From Echinostoma caproni (Eukaryota; Platyhelminthes; Trematoda; Plagiorchiida; Echinostomatidae), in the NCBI GenBank assembly GCA_900618425.1, contig UZAN01048841.1, positions 1 through 17,705 on the forward strand: 17,705 bases of DNA. Direction: 5' to 3'. Under the pieces are notes generated by a model that saw only the letters and a list, made by a program, of their open reading frames with translations, was not told where the DNA came from and searched no databases. Position 1 is the first letter of the stretch. Each line of letters begins with the position of its first letter. Shown one piece after another: positions 1 to 10,800 of the stretch. The position numbers were made by a program, and so were the translations under genes.

Positions 1-1705
1 TGCATGCAAAACTGACATTTTGTCGTTCCCATCATTCAACACGCCCCCAATTCCGCCAAATTTCATCTCGAATTAATGCATACCGCAATTCACCCATACC
101 GTATCTTCCTCGTCCACTCATAAACAAAGAGCGGACAATAAGTGAACTTTGTCTTAACCTTGGATTGTGAAATGTCCCGTGCCTGTAAAAGCTTTTCTCC
201 CCGCTGATTATGTACCTGGTGATGGTTAGCGCGTATGATTTTTTAACTGAAATGTGAGCTCCAGTGCTTGCAAAAGTTATACACACTACAATACAATACA
301 ATGGCAGTGGATTTGACGATGTTCATGAGCCGGTTGACTGGTCTGTAAAGGCAAAACCACAATTCGGGAACAAGCTAATCCGTCCCGGATCGCGTTTCTT
401 TTTGGCACAAGATGTTCGAAAAGGTTGGCAGATTCGATTTTGTTTTTGGTGTGATGAACAAGTGTTATAGTATAAAAAGAGACAAGTGCAGTCAACGAAT
501 ACTACAAGATGCAAAAAAGACATTCACTTAGTGGTCTACCGACAGAACTAAAATGTGCGCGTTTTGGATCTAATGTGATGCTTGGGTCAGTTGTTGGTGT
601 TTGTGTCTACGTGTTTCCCTCTTCTGCTTGCTCACCGAATTACGAACCGGCTACATGTGCACCAATAGGTTTTAGGTCTAGGTGTCAAATGAGGGCTGTG
701 TATGCTAATAGCAGTTATGTCGATTGGGAAAAGTCCAGCAGCTTTGGCGGGATTCGAACCCACGTACGGTCACCATATGCGCTTTGAACGCGCATGCTCT
801 ACCAGCTAAGCTACGAGGTCACGCCGATAGCACTGATCTTTTCACATTCAAATTTACCCATCCAACTTACAGAGGCATGTGGCATTCACCAGGTAGCGTG
901 TAAGCTGACTGCCCCGACAGGTTTTCTTTAGAATTCACTGAACTTTACCGAATGAGCTTCTAAGACAAGGTTAATTGTTGATAATCATTAAATATTTTCT
1001 TAGAAGCTATGATCCGTGCATTGTCCAGTATCCTTTATTGAACATCATACAACAAATTCCATCACATTCACACATGCATTACTGTTACTGGATATCAATT
1101 ATCTGGTTGCTAGCGTTTGATTCAATAGTTTACAAACAAACTACTGAGTAGAAACTGCAACTTTAGTTCAAAGGCACTTTACTCTGATGAAATTGAGCCA
1201 AACAACAAGAAACCATTCACCCACCCACCCATCCCTCCCCCCGGTAGCAAACCCGATAGGCACGCGAAAGCGAAGTTCACTTTTATTTCGCCCATCAGAT
1301 CCCCATAATGATACGATATAATTCACAAACAAGCTTTTCTGTTCAAGATTTATTTACCCTATGGATCGTGATCTCTTACGAGCAAGCTAGATAATATGTC
1401 TGTCGATTGAGGCGATTGTAAGAGGAAAATTAGGTTTAGCCCCAACCACTATCATGCGGGAAATCGGCCAACTGTCGCATGAGAACACAGTGTCTAGTGT
1501 CGGTGACGTCACATCGACAATACAACAAGAACTTTCCAGAATTATTCCAGTGCACAATCCTTCTAATACATTGTTCATTGTTTTTTTTTTCCGGAATGAC
1601 CTGGTGGCAGCTTACAATAATGATTCTCTTTTCGTCCACTGACACTGTTGCTTCATCATCTCCAATTTATCTTGCCCTCTTGTTTTGTTTGCATTCACCG
1701 TGCAG
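1..1705 (+). other. Partial intron (5' part of decarboxylase gene), no exon seen
   Basis: I looked for the expected preceding exon, which should contain an NPHKW-like PLP-lysine motif and end with TG to complete a Trp codon at 1706. None is visible, so this is read as intron. It holds the tRNA-like element at 742-822, a C-rich tract near 1219-1242 and a T-run near 1581-1590. The acceptor for the next exon is a long pyrimidine-rich tract ending in CAG at 1703-1705. Confidence 0.6.
742..822 (-). repeat. tRNA-derived element or tRNA pseudogene (class II-like, apparent UCA anticodon)
   Basis: On the minus strand this reads as a tRNA-like cloverleaf. It has a box A-like TAGCTTAGCTGG, an anticodon stem TGCGC/GCGCA around the 7-base loop GTTCAAA, an extra arm TATGG-TGA-CCGTA, and a perfect box B core GGTTCGAATCC in a 5-bp T arm. 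The 7-bp acceptor stem fails: about three of seven positions do not pair. By loop position the anticodon is UCA, which would read UGA, but the acceptor and D stems are not of the selenocysteine type (9 and 6 bp). I read it as the head of a SINE or a decayed Leu/Ser-type tRNA, probably not a working tRNA. Confidence 0.6.
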
Positions 1706-1776
1706 GGTTCGTGATCACCGGATACTGACCAGCTCTATGGTGGTCAACCCAGTCTATCTTCAACACAAACATTCAA
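1706..1776 (+). CDS. Decarboxylase exon A: mobile catalytic loop, NPVYL motif
   Basis: This 71-nt exon starts with the last base of a Trp codon (TG|G), followed by [20 protein letters not shown] and KHS, then one base (A) of the next codon. It lines up with human DDC and HDC in the stretch after FWVKD through the flexible loop that closes over the substrate. The Tyr of NPVYL is the position of the loop Tyr needed for decarboxylation in this family. The acceptor has a long T/C tract ending TGCAG, and the donor is AA|GTAAGT. The incoming split Trp codon fits the conserved W of the family, which supports the start. No PLP lysine is on this exon. Confidence 0.9.
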
Positions 1777-1844
1777 GTAAGTCCGGGATTCACAATTCCA
1801 GTTTATTTGTCACGGAATGATTTGCTCAAATACCCTGTTCGATT

Positions 1845-1887
<43 letters not shown>

Positions 1888-4800
1888 ATATCTAACCCTA
1901 ATAAATTCGAGCTCAGCTGCAACGATTAACGTTTTGCGCTGGTCTTGAGTTATTCTGCGAAAGTCTGACGTCTAAGGGAACCGATTCCGTGTTTTTTTTT
2001 CGAATTTTGTATACCTGACACGTAATTCTATCAGTCTGTGTATGTGTGTGCGAGCGTGTGGTCAATATGGGTTCCTTTTGGCCATGTACTGAGTTGTGGA
2101 TGGGTTGTGGCCGTCCAGATGGCGCTATGTCCACAATAAAGTTTTTCGAATATGATTAGGTATCTATAGTATTGTGAGCCTCTCATCTATCCCGGCCCCT
2201 TGGATATCAAAGAAGATAAAAAATTAGGCAACTGTGTGAGGAGTTTAATAACAAATATTAGGGTCAATCTGCCGGAAAACTATTTTGAATCAATAAATAG
2301 GTTTGAGAATTGATCGCTACCACAAAGTTTGGAGAGCTAAAGATACGTCAAATACTACACGAGCAGATCGGAATGCAAAACAAGCCAATGTCTGTCGACC
2401 AAAAATAGCCTGTCCAGGTAAACCGCAATCTTGAGTCTGTGAAAGATTTGGCTTCCAGTGGGAAACGGCTTCATGTAGCGGTAACCAGTACATAACAGGA
2501 TTTATCCAAAGTTGTCCGAAATCAGATGTGCCCACCATGTTTGCTACCGGAGTAGGTTCGAAGAAGGATACGAACGCCAATACAATATTGATCCGATTGT
2601 GGACAGTATCGGTCTGGACAACCAGAATGGATACCCAGTCAACAATGCGAATCGATTCCCATGCAGTCTGCACCTATTGAAAAGCTCTAAATTAAGCTAC
2701 ATGCTACGACTTTGGAACCATAAGATAAGATGAGAAAATCAGTATCCACGAGTAGTGTCATTTCATACGTTCGCAACTTGGCATTGTCACGTGAAAAAAA
2801 CATTAGCACAGTTCTTTTGGCATTCCTGTATTACCCGTGCGTGTTCGGATCGCTCGATCACGGACGAATCATTTGGCATCTGGTGAACCGAAGTCTATAC
2901 CCCAATAGAATCTAGTAAACTATTCGCTAATGCAGATAAAGTCTTCCTTACCAACTATTTTCGGTGTTTGTCAGAGTTGCAAACTCCTTACATGTATTTC
3001 TGCGAGTGATGCATTATTCAGATGCTATAATTCAAATAGTGACTCCTTCAATCTTCTAGCTCCCCTGACCTCACTCTATTCTGCTAGACGTCACAACCAA
3101 AGGTGTCAATATCCCACCCCTACCCCGCCAAATCTTTATTTATAAGCTTCCATCATATTGCTGTGAGAAATCAAAATATATCCAAAGTCAATATCATCAT
3201 TCACCCTGATATTATTCAGTCTCTCAATCCTATCCTTTCTCTTTTACTCTCAACTAAAGAAATATTGTTATTTGAGTCGTCAAATTTCTGAGTTGTGTAT
3301 GATTTACCGCAAGCGCCACTATTCTCCTGTATCCCTCCCCCCCTCTCCCGAAAGAGGGGGGGGGGAGAGGGTGGACTAAAATAGCCGAGCCGACTTTTGT
3401 TTATATGCGCTTGAATGAATGTATTAAGTTTCCTCAATCGAAAACTGTGATATATATATATATATAAATCATTGTTTGCATGACAAACTGTGGACGAATA
3501 GTTCACTGGTAAATATCGCACATGCGCCTTCATATGACCAGTTAGACGAGCTGTTCAGTAGTTCTGTATATATATAGTTAAGTGTACACACACGCACACA
3601 AATACATGCACGTTATTGTCAATCTGAGGCATAAACTTATGCGTAACAATCGATTTATCTTTCTTCTCGCTCGGTTCTTTTTTATCCGTCACCTGGCTGG
3701 AACTGCATGTCTTTTCCCTTCCCGCAGCACTGTCAGTTTCCGAGACTGGTAAAGCCCTCACCCATGTCTTGACTTGCATTGCACTAGTCTGCTCCAGCTC
3801 GCTTGAACAAACATGCTCGTGATAGCGAGAAGAACACCATTCTCGATGGGAATGTCTAAAATCCAGCCATTCTGCGATCCGTTGTCCGCGGTCCGCTACA
3901 AAAATTCCCCCGAGCCGCGGTAAAGTACCCAGTGTTCCAAAAGAATGAGAACACTGGAAAGGAGTGGATGTGTGCGGGTGTGGGTGTGTTTGTGTTTCAT
4001 ATGCAAATGTTTTCTGAACCAATCGGTTGACCCCTTCTGTTCGTGAGCTCAGTGTTCAGCCCCAACACAAACGGAGTTCCGAAACATGTTTGAGTACCTG
4101 TCCTTGGGTGCGGCTATATCAGGCTGTGCACTGCCAATTCCGGTCCCTCATTAACATACAGAGAATTACGAAGAAACATCTAGTTAGGCAGATTCCGAGT
4201 AAAATATCTGTTGCTTGCATGAATTAGTTATGTGATCGTTTATTTATTTACTGCTTTTGATTTTATGGTTTTGCGGTCTCAAATTCATAACATCACGTTT
4301 TTCTTCTGCTTAGGCAAAGCCGTGGATTTTCGAGTGAGTACTTCTCATTTCTTGGCGTTGCCAATTCCCCTGGCTGTTTGTCAAAATCGTATCATGCGTT
4401 CCCTTGTTTTTGATGTAAACTAGCATTGAATACAGCCACCTATTTTGATTTCAACTACGTACAATAGCTCTCGAACTAGTTCATTTTACTCGGAAAATTT
4501 GTCCACAGTTGCTCAACCTTTGTAGTTCTTATTTTCACTGAACACAATTACACGCTATCAGGGTTCAAGGGTAGGAATATTTTCAATCGACACGGGACCG
4601 GACCGACGGGACCCGACCTAGAGAGTTACACATTGAGCAAAAAAAGTTCGATGATTCTGTTCAAGGCCTTTCTGCTTGTCAGAATTAATTATCAGACCAG
4701 CGCTAAATTCATCAGTATTTGACCTTCCTCCAACCACCCAACCACCCTCCATTGTTCACCACAGAGTTCACAATGCTTAGCGAGGGATTGTCCGGTATTA

Positions 4801-7800
4801 CACAAAGAGTTCATCTCATTCTATATTTCAATCAGTTTATTGAATGTGCGATCTAGCCATGATTTCCCGCTGCACAATGGTCATGCGTCCATTTAGGATA
4901 TTTCTCAGTTTCCTGCAACATGCTTTAATCCGTGGATTGGTAACATGAGCTCATTCACATACACCAGTAGAACTGTTTGGAACTCATTGGAGATGGTCGC
5001 CTAAGAAACAAATGTTGGAAACCTAGATACAGAAAATTAGTATTAGGATAGCGACTATCCTGATGTTACCCCAAAGGACAAAGAGAACAGATGCCAATGC
5101 TCCAGACAACCAGATGGGAAGGAAATACGTGAAATTTAGTGAAGCATCTAGGAAGTAAGCTGTGTGGATCGACTCAGGCCCACCCGATCACCACTCAGTC
5201 GTACTTGAAATTCTGTCAGATCAAGGTATCATAAAGGAGAGTTTTTAGAGAAGGATGATGGGAGGGGGCGTGTGTTAGTAGAAAATCTACCTGTCAGACT
5301 ATTTAGGTTTGTTCTGATCAAAGTTTAGGGTATTGGTCCACATGAACCTGATGAAACGAAACTTTAGCATGTTTGTGCTCTGGAACAAGTCGAGTATTCA
5401 CGAGCTTTGCACATCTACATGAATCCTGCATAATACGTCCCGGTGGGGTCGACAGTTTGATCCCAAATGGGATTGTTCCATTAGCTTTGCCCACGATATA
5501 CAACAAGATTGAAATAAATGGGTCGTTCCATACCGTGCGATTCGTTAAGATAGAGCCCCACGCGAAACTGCATCGCAAGAAGAACCACTTACCACAAGAT
5601 TGTATGCATATTTGCTATCATAACTGGCTCCATCGAAGTGAGGGAGAGACAACACTTTTAAAAAGACTCATGCAATAATAATAATAATAATCCACTTTTA
5701 TATTCAATAAAAGTTTCATTCTGTCCAAAGAATTGCGATAAATACTAATCCGAATGGATGGAACGTCATGCAAATGAAATTGAACTGGGTCTGGAATATT
5801 GGCAGTAGTTGGATAGATAAGGATTGACAGTATGGTTTGCATCTCTAATAAAACCGATGAATAGATGAAGATATACACAGAATCACTTAACTCGCAGCCT
5901 TTACTGTTATGCAGCAAGTGATTGTCTACTCAAGCAACGAAGCTCTTGTTTACGGAAGGAAGAAATTAATTTTTGTAACCTTCACTCCCACCGTCTCGAC
6001 TGCACAGCACTGGGGAATCCCGCTCAGTCGTCGCTTTCGTGCCTTGAAGTTGTGGTTTGTGCTGCGCATTTACGGAGCCAACGGTATTCGGGAGTACATT
6101 CGCCGGGTGAGTTTCTGTGTGCACTGACCAACATGCACACAATGTTTGTTTGGATGATTCGATTGATTCTTAACTTCCCACATTGAAGTTCCTACGGTAA
6201 ACTGGCCGCACTTCCTCCCTCTCTCTGTGGTACAAAACACACTAGCATGGATGTGAAACACATTCAATCTGGGTCAACCTCCATAGTCACGAGGATCTGC
6301 TGGTCAGTAGTGCAGACCGGCAACCTAAACCCGGGGGTCTGGAGTGGCGAATCACACAGGCTCCAATAGGTTAGGCGTGGTGTTGATTCGGATGACAGCA
6401 AAGCGGCCTAACAACAAATTTGGGTGGTGGTGGTGGTGGTGGTGGTGGTGGGGCTCGAACCTCGGACCGCAGGACTAAAAGTACATCGGTGACAGTGGAT
6501 ATCGATTACTGGTTCACTTTAAAGCCTTTTCCATGTAAATCAGCTTTATTTTTAAGGGGTGAAATTAATCTCATTCCGTGGAACTGAGACAGATCTAGTG
6601 AGGAAATGACACTATGTCAGTACTATGAATCAGTTCAGTTCAGTTCTTACAATCATTAACCATGCACTTTCGTGCGCCGGTTTTGGTTGCACATTTGGAT
6701 AGAACAGCAGAATTATGATTATAGTGTTGAGAGCAGATTTAAGCAGAAGATAGCACATTTTCATAGACTGAAGTTACAAGAATAACGAGTAGATGCATGA
6801 GCGCCACTGTTTGCGACACCCAGCCATATCGCTCAGTGTCTCTAACCATCGGTGATCATGATCTCTGGGTCCCTAGCCAGGGAGCCTAACAGGACCTATG
6901 TGAACCAGTCTCCTGATCAGGTAAACGAGAATCGCGCAAAGGTCTGACGAATCAGACGATCCAATTTTCGTAAACGGTGGTCAGTTGATCTTCATTGATT
7001 AGCAGTCTGATGGTGGCAGTTAGCCTTCAGGGATAAGCGAAATTCACACTGCAGCAATGAATAAATCGTTCCTTTGTCTTTCTCTTCTTTTCTTTTTCAT
7101 TTTTACTTTCCTTGATTGATTCCATTGTGATACAATTTTCAGGTAGGGGGAGGCGACCAATGAAAGGGATGCCACACAACACACGAATGGGGAAAGTTAA
7201 GCGGTGTTGGTGGTGGTGATGGTGGTGATGGGTTTCGTACCCACTTCCATCGAAGTGATAATTTGGTGACGTTACCACCGGGCCAACATAGCCACTTCAT
7301 CTCTGGGACTCCGCTATCTCACTCTACTTATTTCTGCTGGGATTGTGGTGGTGTCCCACATGTTACCACACTCTCCCTCTCCAAATTTGTCGAGGATGAC
7401 CGATTGTGTAGTGTCTTAAATTCATCTCATTCCTCGCATAATTACACTGATTGATAAAGTAAAGCTAAGTTCCATTGTAAACTTTTATTTTATGTTATCC
7501 ATGATATCTGGGGCACGGTTTACTTAGCGTCTTTATTTTTTGTTTCATTTACTATGATGAACTTTACTGGCATCGCTGAGTGCTCATGGAGATCTAATCG
7601 ATCCGAGATCAATCGGGACATCGGTCCACTTTTAAAAGCGGCTTAAGTTGAATACTTTTGCAGACCGAGGGGGGGGGGGTTATTAAGTTCATAACTTTAT
7701 AATTCTTTCGTATCAGCCACTTTTAATCTACTCATTATAACAACCTCTTACATTCTGGCTCATTTGAGCCATACCCTCCCAGTCTATACATTCAACTAAA

Positions 7801-10800
7801 CTGTGTCATCTTTCCATATGTCCTGTGGGTGGAATGAAGAGATTCACCCACCTGTTTGAAGGCGATTGCTATGTGCGTAGTTGTCGGAACATATACAGTA
7901 TGAGTTGTCACTTCATTCATCCATGTTAACATCCGCAAACACAAAATGTAGTCAGACTGGGTGAGAGACTGGTATGCTGATACCGGGGCAAAATAACGAT
8001 TGTTTGTGTTGTTGTTGTTATTATTATTATTATTCTCATTATCACAGGCAATGTGAAACAGGCCAAGCCCATCCTCAAAGGCCTGAATCGACTACATCTG
8101 AACATATGATTCAGCATGAAAACTGAACAGAGCAATAGCCTGGCGTTTCCGTGACATAAATATCACCCGAAAGCCAGATGGAACTATGTCGCGATCGGTC
8201 TGTCGCAAAACAACTTGGACAGGGCAGTATATGCTATTTTGAAGCTTTGTGCCAATTGCATATAAACGTGGTTTTGTGCATACCATACCCTGCTCGATAG
8301 AGCCCGTCGAATTTGCACTGATGACACGAAAACAAACAAGATCAGTTTGTTGCGTCGCACGTTAACAAGACATGGTTATCCAGAGGAGTTTTTTTGACAA
8401 ACCCAGTAGATTGAAGGTTGAAAAGCCTGTTGTTGCGTCTGCGTCTAGATTGGATATCACGATTTGTCTTCCATTCAACGGTGATCATGGAACTAATCTA
8501 ACCCATTAACGGTTATGATCGGTTGTCAGCCGGGCTTATTACGCAGCCACACCCACTATTGTGCACAGGACAGAGAGTATATCTGCCCCCCCCCCTCGGT
8601 TAAAGAACACCCACCTCTGTAAGTCAACTCAAAGTAATCTATCAGTTCCAGTTTTGGTGAGGGGACATTTACATAGACAGAACAGAAAAGAAATTACGTA
8701 ATCGGGTTTTAGAACACATTCCGAACTGGGCTCAACGCAAGGTTGCCATGGCAAAGTCCTCACAACGGGTAACTGGTACGGTCCGTGCTTACAAACCACC
8801 AAGCTCATCGATAGCCAAGCACTTAATGATGATGCAACACCTCGTGGATCTCGAGAAAGCATTTCGAGTGATTTTTGCTAACGATAACAACAGAATATTC
8901 AAGATCGCCGAGGCGATTGCAATCAAGCGATGGAAACCAATTTTGTGTCAACAAAAAGACTTGTTCATTACCGTAGCTTTTCCTTGGTGACGCTTCCCCC
9001 ATTTGCAAGTGCTTATTTCGTAATCCATTCCCAAACCCTATATCAACATTGTATTTGTCTTCAGTAGGCACAAGTTGAGATGCAGCGAAATTGTCCAGGA
9101 CATAAATCGTGCAATATTGCTAAACTGGTTTCTATTTTCAAAGTGATATAGTGAAATAGAAGTTTATGTCCGGGGAAAAATCACCATTGTTTGTTTTGTT
9201 CCAGAGACTGTTAGAAATAAAACAAGAATTGATAGCTTAATCTCAATTGAGTGTCACATGTTTTCCCATTTGACTCTCTCTCTTCACAGCACGTCAAACT
9301 GGCCCAACAATTCACCGAATACATACAGTCCGATGATCGATTTGAATTGATTGGAAAACCCATAATGGGATTGGTTTGTTTTCGCTTGAAGGTCAGTTCG
9401 GTGTTTATATCCGATCATATGAGGTGATACCGTTGACTACGTAATCTGGTAATTATGCTCACATTAGCTTGTTTGCTGATTTAACCCACCTATCGATTAC
9501 CTACAAACCCATACCCAAAAAAGGGATCAAGAAGTCTTTTGTTTTGCAATTGGGCGAATCTTGAGAAAGATATAACTGTATATTCAAATCAATCCACCAG
9601 CATTTACACCGGAGCTTAGTGGCTGTTTTATCAATCCATATTGACAAGACAGGATGTTTTACCCGAACCGACCGCGGTCAATGACCGCCGGTCTCGTGCC
9701 CTCTCGTCCGAAACTCACCCAAACAGCATTCAAGGGCATAGCTTTCCGGGGAGACGAACAATCACAACTTATTCCAACAAAACCTTCAGCCTCGCTCGGT
9801 AACTCACCGGAAATTGTCTACCTTATATTCGGGGTCAGTAACTTCATCATACCGACTAGATGGACTGTGTTGGAAACCTGGTCCAGTCGGTGAAATGTTG
9901 CGGTCCACGAGTGCAGCACTTTGTTGAGTTGACAATAGCTCACTATTGTCGGATTCAATTATGGCCAGAGTGGATTCAAACAAACAAGCAACGACTGAAT
10001 TTATAACGGCTTCGTTCGAATTTAAAAAGGTATCTTGATAATTTACGGGGATTGAGCTTAAGCCCGGTGGCACACAACTGAAATAATTTCATCTTGAGTA
10101 AGTATGAGGGCTTCAATGGTCAATATTAAAATTACATACTCCAAAAACTGCTCGAACTATGGCCTTTTAATGGCCAGTTCCCCGCATCCTTCTCCTTCAT
10201 GCTTGATGTCTGATGCCTCATACTTGAATCAACTTAGATTTGATATGTTTCAAATATGATACGTTGTTTCCAATATATACAGTGCGCGAAACAATTTTGA
10301 GGCCACTCGTTTTTTCGCAACTATTTGCTGTTTATCTCCGCTACCGTTTCACATAGAACTCCGAAAGTGTGAACACTTGTAATGTGACACACTTACTCAC
10401 TCAGTTAGTATAAGAAATGGACTTGACACAGTTCATATTGGTCATAAACCTCTGAAATTTGTGAGTAATACTCTTAAGATTAGTATAAATGGATAGTTAG
10501 TATATCATCATATCATAAAATATACTGACCGTTACTTTTATATACAAACAATCTCGAAATAGAGCACACTCCTAAACAAAACAAAATAATCGACTGGCAA
10601 CCAAACGCGTGTTCAGAGATTCGCAATCATGCCAATAAATCTCAACGTATATCACAACTTGGAAATAAGACTGTCTGGTGATATCTTAGTATGCGATAGA
10701 AATGTTTCTGATAACTAACCAAGAGCACTGGATAGGTGTTTCGTCCTGTTTGGGACTCGTCAGCAGTGCGTAGTTTTTGTGTCCCTGTCAGGACTCGAAT

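Larger units (their letters stand above)
1777..4313 (+). other. Intron A-B (2537 nt)
   Basis: It contains an (AT)n tract at 1849-1881, a shorter (TA)n at 3450-3466 and the C/G-rich inverted repeat at 3333-3371. Two long minus-strand open frames (2317-2673, 118 aa; 3555-4022, 155 aa) have no recognised domain and no start context or splice evidence, so they are not called as genes. Confidence 0.8.
6107..9289 (+). other. Intron C-D (3183 nt), repeat-rich
   Basis: It holds two tRNA-like SINE pieces on the minus strand (about 6300-6520 and 7196-7292), a G-run at 7669-7678, a GTT/ATT microsatellite at 8007-8035 and a Penelope-like element remnant at about 8045-8990. I see no exon of the host gene inside. 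The reading from exon C to exon D is directly in phase (R|H), so none is needed. Confidence 0.8.

Noticed and set aside
264..787. Open frames at 264-470 and 509-787
   Set aside because: They have no domain, no splice support and no family likeness. The second runs into the tRNA-like element. They are chance frames in intron.
742..822. Functional tRNA gene, including tRNA-Sec
   Set aside because: The acceptor stem has about three mismatches of seven, and tRNA-Sec needs a 9-bp acceptor and a 6-bp D stem, which are not present.
2317..2673. 118-codon minus-strand open frame
   Set aside because: It has no recognised motif and no gene context. Both strands are open here and the composition is not clearly coding.
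5352..5366. CTGATGA and CGAAAC close together, resembling a hammerhead core
   Set aside because: There is a single base between the two core parts, so no stem II, and no pairing stems I or III are seen.
5618..5917. 99-codon minus-strand frame
   Set aside because: It includes a Tyr run that is only the translated AAT microsatellite, and no domain is seen.
8092..8286. Minus-strand 64-codon frame over the Penelope-like region
   Set aside because: It is the antisense shadow of the reverse-transcriptase remnant, which reads on the plus strand.
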